Assembly: GCF_003002095.1 (NCBI RefSeq) | Contig: NZ_PVZC01000005.1 | Coordinates: 310,001 to 374,000 of the forward strand | Length of the DNA: 64,000 nt | DNA from: Allonocardiopsis opalescens | GTDB lineage: Bacteria; Actinomycetota; Actinomycetes; Streptosporangiales; Streptosporangiaceae | Direction: 5' to 3' | Shown here: positions 17,016 through 25,466 of the stretch, piece by piece | Numbering within the stretch: the stretch's first letter is position 1 | Layout: every line of letters begins with the position of its first letter | Position numbers and translations under genes: made by a program | Notes under the pieces: generated by a model | Told to the model about the DNA's origin: nothing | Databases searched by the model: none | Seen by the model: the letters and a program-made list of their open reading frames with translations, nothing else

Positions 17016-18099
17016 AGCGCCCGGCTTGAGCGTCCGCATCAAGCTCACCCTCAGCTACGCCGGCTTCCTCATGCTCGCCGGCGTGCTGCTGCTCGCGGTG
17101 GTGTGGGTGTTCCTGCTGCGCTACGTGCCCGACGGCGCGATCATGGCGCGCGGCTTCGTGCCCAACCGCTCCGACCTGCTGCGCGCCTTCGCGCCGCGGG
17201 CGGCCGCGGCCCTGGTGTTCCTGCTGCTCTTCGGCCTCCTGGGCGGATGGGTGCTCGCCGGCCGCATGCTCGCCCCGCTGACCCGCATCACCGAGGCCAC
17301 CCGCATGGCCACGAACGGCTCGCTCTCCCACCGGATCCGCCTGGAAGGCGACCAGGACGAGTTCCGCGAGCTCGCCGACGCCTTCGACACCATGCTGGCG
17401 CGGCTCGAAGCGCACGTCGCCGAACAGCGCAGGTTCGCGGCCAACGCCTCGCACGAGCTGCGCACCCCGCTCGCGATCTCGCAGACCCTCCTCGACGTGG
17501 CTCGCAGCGATCCGGCCAAGAACCCCGGCGAACTCGTCGAGCGCCTGCACGCCGTCAACGCGCGGGCGATCGACCTCACCGAGGCGCTGCTCATGCTCAG
17601 CCGCGCCGACCAGCGGTCCTTCGCCCGGGAGGTCGTCGACCTGTCGCTACTCGTGGAGGAGGCGACCGAGACCCTGCTCCCGCTCGCCGAGAAGCGCGGC
17701 GTCACCGTCGAGACCTCCGGCGACATCACCCCGGCCATCGGCTCGCAGGCGCTGCTGCTTCAGGTGACGACGAACCTCGTCCACAACGCCATCGTGCACA
17801 ACCTGCCCGGGCGGGGCACCGTGTGGGTCACCACCGGCGTGCACGCCGGGGCAGCGGTGCTCACCGTCGAGAACACCGGCGACAGACTCCCCCCGCACCT
17901 GGTCTGGGCGCTCACCGAACCGTTCCAGCGCGGCACCGAGCGGATCCGCGGCGACCACGCGGGCGTCGGCCTCGGCCTGGCGATCGTCAAGAGCATCACC
18001 CAGGCGCACGACGGACACCTCACCATCACCCCGCGCCCCGCGGGCGGACTCCGCATCGACGTCCGACTGCCCGGCCCGCGCCCGCGGCGGGCTTGGTAG
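17008..18099 (+). CDS. Sensor histidine kinase, VanS-like
   Basis: 363 aa from the GTG at 17008, with GAGGAGG upstream. Two membrane helices (about 17-38 and 66-85) separated by a short extracytoplasmic loop of about 28 residues, HAMP domain, HisKA box with His149 in NASHELRTPL, and an HATPase domain with NLVHNAIVHN and GVGLGLAIVKSI. The short sensor loop resembles actinomycete VanS proteins that sense glycopeptides or cell-wall damage at the membrane. Overlaps vanR-like by 8 bp. Ligand not readable. Confidence 0.9.
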
Positions 18100-18127
18100 C
18101 CCATCCGCGCGGCGGCATCCTGGTGGC

Positions 18128-18319
18128 ATGGAGCACATCGAGCTGATCGCCGGTCCGATGGACGGCGCGATCATGGAGACCCGCAGGCTGAGCGAGCGGC
18201 ACCTCGCGGAAGGCATCGCCTTCAAGCACCCCCGGTGCGGCATCCCGGGCGGCCACAGCGTCTACACCCCCGACCCCGAGCGGCCCGGGGTGTGGCTGTG
18301 GCGGGGCGACACGGCCTGA
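18128..18319 (+). CDS. Small conserved-looking hypothetical protein
   Basis: 63 aa, ATG start, 28 bp after the VanS-like stop and in the same direction. Sequence begins MEHIELIAGPMDGAI and ends SVYTPDPERPGVWLWRGD; no membrane helix or signal. Codon third positions are strongly GC as in neighbours, supporting coding. Function unknown; it may be co-transcribed with the two-component genes. Confidence 0.65.
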   Translation: MEHIELIAGPMDGAIMETRRLSERHLAEGIAFKHPRCGIPGGHSVYTPDPERPGVWLWRGDTA

Positions 18320-18416
18320 GCGCGGCACCAGGGCGCGGGCCCGCGGTCGTCACCGGCCCGGCCCTCGGGTACCCGAGGCGGCCGCCGGACGGACTCGCTC
18401 CCCGAGCCGTCGGCCC

Positions 18417-19256
18417 TCAGGCGAGGCTCTGCGCCCCGATGACGGACAGCAGGTGCAGCTTGTCGTGGCTCTCGCTGCCCGGGATGGCGGTGTAGACGAG
18501 CAGGGAGTGGGCCTGGCCGGGGTCGACCAGCCGCTGGCAGGTCAGCTCCAGCGGGCCGACCTCCGGGTGCACGAAGTGCTTGACCTCGTGGGGGCGGATC
18601 CCGATCTCGTGCTCGTCCCAGACCCGCCGGAACTCCTCGCTCTCGGCCAGGAGCAGTTCGGCGAGCCGCGCGGCGCGGGAGCCGGGGCCGCGCAGGGTGA
18701 CGATCTCGCGCAGGCCCGAGGCGTACATCCGGGTCAGGAACGGGTGCTCCTCCGGCGCGTAGATCCGGCGGGCCGCCGGGTCGGTGAACCAGCGGTATCC
18801 CGCGCTGCGGACCGGGCCGGTGAAGTGGGTCGTGTCGCCGGTGAGCGCCACGCCCATCGGGGTCTGCCGCAGGGTCTCGCCGAGTTCGGTGACGATCTCG
18901 GCGGGCGTGTCGTCCAGCCGGTCGAGGACGCGCAGCAGGCCCGGGCTGATGTGGTCGCCGACGCCGCCACGGGCGGGCGGGTTGTGCCCCGCGAGGCGGA
19001 ACAGGTGGTCGCGCTCGTCCAGCGAGAGGTGCAGCCCCTGCGCGATCGAGGCGAGCATCTGGCTCGACGGCTGCGGTCCGCGCTCCCGCTCCAGGCGGGA
19101 GTAGTAGTCCGTCGACATGTGGCACAGCGCCGCGACCTCCTCGCGGCGCAGCCCGCTGGTCCTCCGGCGGAGGCCGCGCGGGAGGCCCACGTCCTCGGGT
19201 TGCAGCGCTGCCCGGCGGTTCCGGAGGAACTCCGCCAGCCCGGTGCGATCGATCAC
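18417..19256 (-). CDS. XRE-type regulator with MmyB-like ligand domain
   Basis: 279 aa from a GTG at 19256 with an AGAGGGA ribosome site; the longer frame to 19301 lacks one. HTH at about 5-70 (TSGLRREEVAALCHMSTDYY) and MmyB ligand domain (YRWFTDPAARRIY, HEVKHFVHPEVGPLELTC). Second complete member of this family in the window. No divergent oxidoreductase sits beside it; its upstream neighbour in the same strand is the GH13 gene. Target unknown. Confidence 0.9.
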   Translation of the reverse strand: MIDRTGLAEFLRNRRAALQPEDVGLPRGLRRRTSGLRREEVAALCHMSTDYYSRLERERGPQPSSQMLASIAQGLHLSLDERDHLFRLAGHNPPARGGVGDHISPGLLRVLDRLDDTPAEIVTELGETLRQTPMGVALTGDTTHFTGPVRSAGYRWFTDPAARRIYAPEEHPFLTRMYASGLREIVTLRGPGSRAARLAELLLAESEEFRRVWDEHEIGIRPHEVKHFVHPEVGPLELTCQRLVDPGQAHSLLVYTAIPGSESHDKLHLLSVIGAQSLA

Positions 19257-19409
19257 GGCATTCCCTCTTCTCGTGGTACCGCCTCCGTTTCTACCGGTCA
19301 CCGGCGACGGCTACCACGGATCGCCGATCCCACCCTCCGGCCGGCGGGACGCCTCGCGCGTCCGGCCCGCCGCCCGTGCCCCGGGCCGGAGGCGTACGGC
19401 CGTCGCGGC

Positions 19410-20726
19410 TCAGTGCGGGCGGATGACGGTCCAGCCGTGTCCAGGGGCCTCGGCCGGGTCGCCGCCGTGCCCGTCGGCGGCCAGCACGACGGTGCCCTCG
19501 GGCACCGGCATCCGCCGCGGTTCGCCGGCGGTGTTCAGCAGCACGATCAAGGAGTCCGACCCGTCGAGCGCGGTGGCCCGGTAGGCGATCTGCTCATTGG
19601 CCAGGTGCACCACCTCGATCCGGGCGTCGACCAGCCAGGGGTGCCGGCGGCGCAGGCCGAGCAGCCGCTTGTGGTGGCGGTGGACGCCCCATCCGTAAGG
19701 GGCGAGGCCGCCCGGGTCGGCGGGGAAGGCGGGGCGCACGGCGTCGTCACCGCCCTCGCGGTCCTCCTTGATCCCGTGGAAGCCCTGCTCGTCGCCGTAG
19801 TAGACGCTGGGCACGCCGGGCACTGTGCACAGCACCACCACGGCGAGCTCCAGATGCCTCGGCTCGTCCAGGACGCTGGCCAGCCTGGTGACGTCGTGGT
19901 TGCCCACGAAGGTGAGCGGGACGAACCGGGCCGAGAAGGCGGCGTGCCGCTCCAGCGCCCAGGCGAGTTCGAAGAAGTTCCGGTCGTTGAGGCTGCTCCA
20001 CACGGCCTTCCACAGTTCGTACTGGGTCGTCGCGTCCAGCCCGCCCTGGTCGGTCCAGGCCGGGTAGTCCCCGTGGATCACCTCGCCGACCAGCCACACA
20101 TCGGGATGCGCGGCGCGGACCCGGTCGGAGACCGTGCGCCAGAAGGGCAGCGGAACGGCATAGGCGGCGTCCAAGCGCCAGCCGTCGGCGCCCCGGTCGA
20201 GCCAGTGCCGCATCACCGCCACCACGTGCTCGGCCACGGCCGGCTCCTCGTGGTTGAGCGCCACCAGGTGCCGGTGCCCCTCGAAGTCGGCGTACCCGAA
20301 GCCGTCGGGCCCGTCAGCGGAGAAGTCCAGCCGGAACCAGTCGGCGAACCGCGAGTCGCGGCCGTGGGCCAGCACATCGCGGAAGGCGGGGAAACCCCGC
20401 CCGACATGGTTGAACACTCCGTCCAGCAGCAGCCGTACCCCGCGCTCGCGGCACCGGCCGACCAGCTTGTCGAAGTCCGCGTCCGTCCCGAGCCTGGGGT
20501 CGATCCTGAAGTGGTCGACGGTGTCGTAGCCGTGGGTCTCCGACGCGAACACCGGCCCGAGCGCCAGGCCGTTGCACCCCAGCTCGACCAGGTAGTCGAG
20601 CCACGGCTCCAAGCCCTCCAGCCGGTGCGCCGCTCCGGCCCCGTCAGCCGGACACCTCGGCTCCGCGCCGAGAAAGCCCAGCGGATAGACCTGCCACCAG
20701 ATCCCATGCCGCACCCACGCCGTCAT
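19410..20726 (-). CDS. GH13 family glycoside hydrolase (alpha-amylase type)
   Basis: 438 aa, no signal peptide, so cytoplasmic. All four GH13 signature regions are present: DGVFNHVG (102-109), GWRLDAAYA with nucleophile Asp186, WLVGEVIHGD with acid/base Glu215, and FVGNHD with Asp278. The compact (beta/alpha)8 barrel plus a short beta C-terminal domain (LIVLLNTAGEPRRM) resembles intracellular maltodextrin-acting enzymes such as cyclomaltodextrinase-like or glucan hydrolases. Exact linkage and substrate cannot be read. Stands alone, with no sugar transporter beside it. Confidence 0.92.
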   Translation of the reverse strand: MTAWVRHGIWWQVYPLGFLGAEPRCPADGAGAAHRLEGLEPWLDYLVELGCNGLALGPVFASETHGYDTVDHFRIDPRLGTDADFDKLVGRCRERGVRLLLDGVFNHVGRGFPAFRDVLAHGRDSRFADWFRLDFSADGPDGFGYADFEGHRHLVALNHEEPAVAEHVVAVMRHWLDRGADGWRLDAAYAVPLPFWRTVSDRVRAAHPDVWLVGEVIHGDYPAWTDQGGLDATTQYELWKAVWSSLNDRNFFELAWALERHAAFSARFVPLTFVGNHDVTRLASVLDEPRHLELAVVVLCTVPGVPSVYYGDEQGFHGIKEDREGGDDAVRPAFPADPGGLAPYGWGVHRHHKRLLGLRRRHPWLVDARIEVVHLANEQIAYRATALDGSDSLIVLLNTAGEPRRMPVPEGTVVLAADGHGGDPAEAPGHGWTVIRPH

Positions 20727-20837
20727 ACACCACGCTCCGATCGCCCTCGCCGGCCCGTTCCGCCAACGAACCCGCCTCCCAGGTCTACTGTGAACGGCGG
20801 CGTGCGGGCGTCGGTCCGGACACCGCCGCTCCCCGGC

Positions 20838-21767
20838 TCAAGGCAGCAGATGGCCCGCCGCGGTGAAGAGGCGGTACCACTCCTGGCGGGTGAGGACGAT
20901 GTCGGCGCCGGCCGCGGCCTCGGTCACGCGTTCGGGGCGGGTGGTGCCGATGACGGTCTGGATGTCGGCGGGGTGGCGGGTGATCCAGGCGATGGCGATG
21001 GCCGCCGGGGTGACGCCGTAGTGCTCGGCGAGTTCGTCGATGGCGGTGTTCAGTTCGGCGTGGTCCTCCCGGTCGCCGAGGAAGCCGCCGTGGAAGAAGT
21101 CGCGCTGGAAGGGCGACCAGGCCTGGAGGGTGATCCCGTTGAGCCTGCTGTACTCCAGCAGGCCGTTGTCGCGGTCGGCGGACTGCTCGACGCCGGCCAT
21201 GTTGGCGGCGAGGCCGGCCGCGACGAGCGGGGCGTGGGTGATGCTGAGCTGCACCTGGTTCACCACCAGCGGCCGGTCCACCACGCGCCTGAGCAGTTCG
21301 ATCTGGCCGGGGGTGTGGTTGGAGACGCCGAAGTGGGCGACCTTGCCGGCGCGGTGCAGGCGGTCGAAGGCCTCGGCCACCTCCTCCGGGCGCACCAGGG
21401 TGTCGGGGCGGTGCAGTAGCAGCAGGTCGAGGTGGTCGGTGCGCAGCGCGGCCAGCGACTCCTCCGCCGAGCGCACGATGTGCTCGGTGGAGAAGTCGTA
21501 GTAGCCCGGCCGGATGCCGCACTTGCTCTGGATCACCACCGACTCGCGCTCGGCCGGGCTGAGCCTGACGGCCTCGCCGAAGCGCCGCTCGCAGGCGTGG
21601 CGCTCGCCGCCGTAGATGTCGGCGTGGTCGAAGACGTTCACCCCGGCGTCCCTGGCCGCGGCGACCAGGTCCCGGATCCGGGCGTCGCTCAGCGAGGCGA
21701 TCCGCATCATCCCCAGCACGACGGCGGAGGCGGTCAGTCCGGTGTTGGGCAGCACATGCGTTTTCAT
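20838..21767 (-). CDS. Aldo/keto reductase (YdhF-like)
   Basis: 309 aa from the ATG at 21767. AKR tetrad: Asp and Tyr in VFDHADIYGG, Lys in VIQSKCG, His in LLLLHRPDTL; NADPH-binding C-terminal segment TVIGTTRPERVTEA. Best fits the YdhF group of broad NADPH-dependent reductases. The next gene upstream is the AT-strand GH13 on the left and the metal transporter operon on the right, 50 bp away in the same direction, so read-through from the transporter operon is possible. Substrate unknown. Confidence 0.93.
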   Translation of the reverse strand: MKTHVLPNTGLTASAVVLGMMRIASLSDARIRDLVAAARDAGVNVFDHADIYGGERHACERRFGEAVRLSPAERESVVIQSKCGIRPGYYDFSTEHIVRSAEESLAALRTDHLDLLLLHRPDTLVRPEEVAEAFDRLHRAGKVAHFGVSNHTPGQIELLRRVVDRPLVVNQVQLSITHAPLVAAGLAANMAGVEQSADRDNGLLEYSRLNGITLQAWSPFQRDFFHGGFLGDREDHAELNTAIDELAEHYGVTPAAIAIAWITRHPADIQTVIGTTRPERVTEAAAGADIVLTRQEWYRLFTAAGHLLP

Positions 21768-21817
21768 GGTCCCGATCCTCTCGCGCGGCCGCCGTGCCGC
21801 GGGCGGGCCGCTCCGGC

Positions 21818-22723
21818 TCAGCGCGTCGACGCGAGCGGACGGCCGGCGGGCGGCGCCCCGCCCGGACGGCGGCGCAGCGAGCGGCCGAGCCGGGCGAGCA
21901 GGCCGTGGCGGGGGGCGAGCAGCCAGGCCGCCGCGAAGATCGCCGTCAGCACGCACACCATCAGCCCGCCTGCCGCCAGGTTCGCGTACAGCGACGCGTA
22001 CAGGCCGACGACCGCGCCGGTGCAGCCGATCAGCGCGGACAGCGCCATCATCGTGCCGAGGCGGTCGGTGAGCATCCGGGCGGTGGCGGCCGGGGTGATG
22101 AGCAGGGCCAGTACCAGGATGTTGCCCACCGCCTGGAGGGAGTTGACGATCGCGATCGTCACCATCACGTAGAGGGCGAGGTCCAGCCAGAAGACCGGCA
22201 GGCCGGCGGCCCTGGCGGTCTCGCGGTCCAGGCTGACGGCGACCAGGCGGCGGCGCAGCAGCAGCGCGACGGCCACCAGCACCGCGCCGGTCACCGCGAC
22301 CGTGCGCACGTCGGCGTCGGAGACGGCCAGGACCTGGCCGAACAGGAAGGACGCCAGGTCGGTGCTGTAGTTGGACCGCGTGCTGACGAGCACGATGCCC
22401 AGTCCGAAGGCGAAGGCGAAGAAGACGCCGATCACCGTGTCCTCACGCAGCCGGCGGTTCTGCGAGACGACGGCGATGGCCGTGGCGGTCACCACGCCGG
22501 CGACCGCGCCGCCGAGCAGCATGTTCCCGGCCAGCGCGTAGGCGACCGCCACCCCGGGGAACACCGAGTGCGCGACGGCCTCGCCGATGAAGGCCATCCC
22601 GCGCAGCACCACATAGGTGCCGATCACCCCGCAGACGGCGCCGGACACCGCCGCGACCAGGAAGGCGCGGCGCATGAACGGCAGCAGCCAGGGCTCGGTG
22701 ACCAGCGACAGCAGCTCGCTCAC
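21818..22723 (-). CDS. Anchored repeat-type metal ABC transporter, permease
   Basis: 301 aa from a GTG at 22723 overlapping the ATPase stop by 4 bp. ABC-3 (ZnuB/MntB) family membrane protein with about eight helices; markers are VVLRGMAFIGEAVAHSVFPG near the N-terminus and ILVLALLITPAATARMLTD in the second half. Forms the membrane pore for zinc or manganese import with the ATPase upstream and the binding lipoprotein at 27205-28692. The three subunits are separated by two surface-protein genes, the characteristic order of the anchored-repeat transporter families. Confidence 0.94.
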   Translation of the reverse strand: MSELLSLVTEPWLLPFMRRAFLVAAVSGAVCGVIGTYVVLRGMAFIGEAVAHSVFPGVAVAYALAGNMLLGGAVAGVVTATAIAVVSQNRRLREDTVIGVFFAFAFGLGIVLVSTRSNYSTDLASFLFGQVLAVSDADVRTVAVTGAVLVAVALLLRRRLVAVSLDRETARAAGLPVFWLDLALYVMVTIAIVNSLQAVGNILVLALLITPAATARMLTDRLGTMMALSALIGCTGAVVGLYASLYANLAAGGLMVCVLTAIFAAAWLLAPRHGLLARLGRSLRRRPGGAPPAGRPLASTR

Positions 22724-23661
22724 TCCGCACCGCCCAGGGCCGCGACCAGCCGGGCGGAGCCGTCCGCGCCGGCCACGCCGAAGGCCCGCAGCAGCAGGGC
22801 CGGGTCGCGCAGCTCCTCGGGGGTGCCCTGTGCGACGACCGAGGTGTTCAGCAGGCACAGCCGGGTGCACACGGCGCGGGCATGCGCGAGGTCGTGCGTG
22901 GTCATGACCAGGGCGAGCCCTTCGCCCACCAGCCGTTGGAAGAGCACGGAGAGCAGTTCCTGGGTCGGGAGGTCGACCCCGGTGAAGGGTTCGTCCAGCA
23001 GCAGCACGCTCGGGTCGGTGGCCAGCGCCCGGGCCACCAGCACCCGCTGCCGCTGACCGCCTGACAGCTCCCCCACCGGCCGGTCCCGCAGCTCGGCCAG
23101 GCCGGCGCGCAGCAGCGCGCGGTCGACGGCGGCGCGGTCCGCGGCGCGCGGACGGCGCAGCCAGCCCAGGCGCGCGGTCCGCGCGGCCATGACGGCGTCC
23201 GCGATGGAGATGGGGAACTCCCAGGCGAACTCGTGGCGCTGCGGCACGTAGCCGACCCCGCCCGCCGCGCCGCCGCGCGCCGCCCGGTCCAGCGGACGGC
23301 CGTTCACGAGCACGCGGCCGGCACTCAGCGGGACCAGGCCGAGGACGGCGCGCAGCAGAGTGGTCTTGCCGGCGCCGTTGGGTCCGATCAGGCCGATGAA
23401 CTCCCCGGCACGCACGCTCAGCGTGGCGTCGTCCACGGCCAGCCGCTCGCCCAGGTGCACCCGGACGCCCTCGGCCGCCAGCACGGGAGCGCCGCCGCGG
23501 GCGGCTGCGATGACGCCTCCCGCGGCTTCGGACGTGTCCGGTCCAGGACCGGTGGACCCGGCCGCGCCGACGCGGCCGGGCTCGACGGCACCGCCCTGGA
23601 CGCCGTCATCGCCGGCTCGATCGCCGGCCGCTGCCGAAGCGCTCGGCTCCACCGCGCTCAT
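22720..23661 (-). CDS. Anchored repeat-type metal ABC transporter, ATPase
   Basis: 313 aa from the ATG at 23661 (GGAGG four bases upstream). Walker A GPNGAGKTT, signature LSGGQRQRV, Walker B VLLLDEPF, switch His in TTHD. ZnuC/MntB-type sequence YVPQRHEFAWEFPISIADAV is diagnostic of metal importers. About 65 extra residues at the N-terminus, rich in Gly/Ala, precede the ATPase domain (begins near VLAAEGVRVHL) and are unusual; a later start is possible but none has a better ribosome site. Confidence 0.93.
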   Translation of the reverse strand: MSAVEPSASAAAGDRAGDDGVQGGAVEPGRVGAAGSTGPGPDTSEAAGGVIAAARGGAPVLAAEGVRVHLGERLAVDDATLSVRAGEFIGLIGPNGAGKTTLLRAVLGLVPLSAGRVLVNGRPLDRAARGGAAGGVGYVPQRHEFAWEFPISIADAVMAARTARLGWLRRPRAADRAAVDRALLRAGLAELRDRPVGELSGGQRQRVLVARALATDPSVLLLDEPFTGVDLPTQELLSVLFQRLVGEGLALVMTTHDLAHARAVCTRLCLLNTSVVAQGTPEELRDPALLLRAFGVAGADGSARLVAALGGAE

Positions 23662-23726
23662 CCGTCCTCCACCGTTCCTCTCCATCCGTCGACCGCCGGT
23701 CCTCGCTCCCACCGCGACCCGGCCGG

Positions 23727-25466
23727 TCAGCCGGCCGCCCGGCTCGCGCCGCCCTCGGACGGCGGGTCGTCCGCGCCGTGCGCCGGCGACGCGCGGCGGC
23801 GCCGGGAGGCGGCGAGCAGCCCCGCCCCGCCCGCGGCCAGCGCCGCGCCCGCCAGCGCGACACCGACCAGGGCGGCGCCGGTCACCGGCAGCGTGCTGCC
23901 GCCGCCCGCGGGCTGCGGGCCGGGGCCGCCGCCGGGTGGCGGCGCGGCGCCCGGCGGCGGCGTGCCGCCCGGGGGCTGCGACGGGCTCGGATCGGGGCTG
24001 GGGTCCGGATCGCCGGTGGGGTCGGGGGTGGGCGGTGGGTCGCCGCCGTCGCCGGGCACGACCGTGCCGGGGTCCACATCGCCGACGGCGATCGCGATGG
24101 TGTCGGTGTCGGAGACCTCGACGCCGGACGGCGTGCGGCCGCTCATGGTGAAGGTGAGCCGGTAGACGCCCTCGGCGCCGAAGGCCCAGTTGCCGTGCGC
24201 GTGGGTGCCCGGCGGGACGGCGCGCGCCTGCGGCAGGGCGTCGTCGCTGTCGAAGACGACGTCGGTGTCGCCCAGCGCTCCGTCCTGGTACAGCGCGAAG
24301 GCGCCGGGGCCGCGGGCCGCCGTCAGCTCCCACTCCAGGTCGCCGGCGAGGTCCCCCGGGGCGAACTCCTCGCTGTTCCACCCCGGCCACAGCAGCTCCG
24401 CGTCCTGGATCTGCGGCAGCAGCCAGACGGGGTCACCGGGCGAGCCGAGGAAGGCGAAGGCCGGGTTGTCGGGCACCTCGGTGCGCGACCGCGGCCGCGC
24501 GTGCCAGACCACCTCGTCGGGCCGGTGCCACTCCGGGTCGGTGATGGACCGGGTGCCGTCCTTGATCCGGATGTCGATCCCGTTCCCGTCCGGGACCGCG
24601 GCGAGGTCGATGTGCCCCTGGTCCAGCACGATCGGTCCGGTGGGCTCTCCTGGCGGTCCGGTCGGATCGTCCGAAGGGTCGGGTCCGGGCTCGCTGGGGT
24701 CCGGGCCGGGGTCCGGCGTCGGCGACGGGCTCGGGTCCTCGGTGGGCCCGCCGTCGCCGGGCACCACCGTGCCGGGGTCGACATCGCCCACCGCGACGGC
24801 GAGGGTGCCGCTGTCGGAGGCGGTGGCTCCGCTGGAGAGGGTGACGGCCATCTCGAAACCGAGGCGGTAGACGCCGGGCTCGGTGAACACCCAGTTGCCG
24901 TGCGCGTGGGTGCCGGTCGGGAAGGACATCGTGTCGGGGACGCCGTCGTGGGTGGAGAACAGGATGTTCGGCGCGCCGAAGGGGCTGGTGGTGAACAGCG
25001 CGAAGTCGCCGGGTCCGCTCACCTGGCCGAGGGTCCACCGCACCGGTCCGGTCACCTCGGCCGAGCGCAGCTCCTCGGAGTTCCAGCCCGGCCACAGCAC
25101 GCCGTCGAGCTGGGTCATCGGCAGGTTCCACACCGTCGCGCCCGGCTCGCCGATGAAGCTCCAGTCGGCGCGGTTCGGCACGGTGATCTGCGACTCCGGC
25201 GCCGCGTGGAAGACCACGGTGTCCAGCTCGCGCCACACGGTGCCACCGGGCCGGGTGCCGTCCCCGACCTGCATCCGCAACGCGCCGTCGACGAAGCGGG
25301 CGGCCACGTCGACATGCCCGTCGGCCAGGACGACGGTGTCGTCGGGGACCGGCTGGGCGTCGGCTCCGGCCATCGGGGCGAGCGCGGTGGCGGCGAGGGC
25401 GAGCCCGCCGAGGGCCAGGGCCGCGCCGAGCCGCCGGCCGAGGGCGGCCGGGGCGCCGGCGCTCAT
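23727..25466 (-). CDS. LPxTG-type surface protein with two choice-of-anchor M repeats
   Basis: 579 aa. Signal peptide to about residue 38, two TIGR03769-type (choice-of-anchor M) repeats at about 43-235 and 278-470, each with VLADGHVDVAA or VLDQGHIDLAA, PGWNSEE and GTHAHGNW, joined by a Pro/Asp-rich linker; then a Pro/Gly-rich wall-spanning stretch, LPVTG (526-530), hydrophobic helix and RRRR tail. So it is exported and probably fixed to the cell wall by sortase. The His pairs in THAHGNW and GHVD are candidate metal ligands. Start overlaps the upstream surface-protein stop (ATGA). Role inferred: capture or hand-over of zinc to the binding lipoprotein. Confidence 0.92.
   Translation of the reverse strand: MSAGAPAALGRRLGAALALGGLALAATALAPMAGADAQPVPDDTVVLADGHVDVAARFVDGALRMQVGDGTRPGGTVWRELDTVVFHAAPESQITVPNRADWSFIGEPGATVWNLPMTQLDGVLWPGWNSEELRSAEVTGPVRWTLGQVSGPGDFALFTTSPFGAPNILFSTHDGVPDTMSFPTGTHAHGNWVFTEPGVYRLGFEMAVTLSSGATASDSGTLAVAVGDVDPGTVVPGDGGPTEDPSPSPTPDPGPDPSEPGPDPSDDPTGPPGEPTGPIVLDQGHIDLAAVPDGNGIDIRIKDGTRSITDPEWHRPDEVVWHARPRSRTEVPDNPAFAFLGSPGDPVWLLPQIQDAELLWPGWNSEEFAPGDLAGDLEWELTAARGPGAFALYQDGALGDTDVVFDSDDALPQARAVPPGTHAHGNWAFGAEGVYRLTFTMSGRTPSGVEVSDTDTIAIAVGDVDPGTVVPGDGGDPPPTPDPTGDPDPSPDPSPSQPPGGTPPPGAAPPPGGGPGPQPAGGGSTLPVTGAALVGVALAGAALAAGGAGLLAASRRRRASPAHGADDPPSEGGASRAAG

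Noticed and set aside
18453-21419. A 988-codon plus-strand open frame
   Set aside because: It is antisense to the XRE, GH13 and aldo/keto reductase genes, which have complete family motifs; its own product is low-complexity Val/Gly/Arg-rich, a GC-skew artefact.
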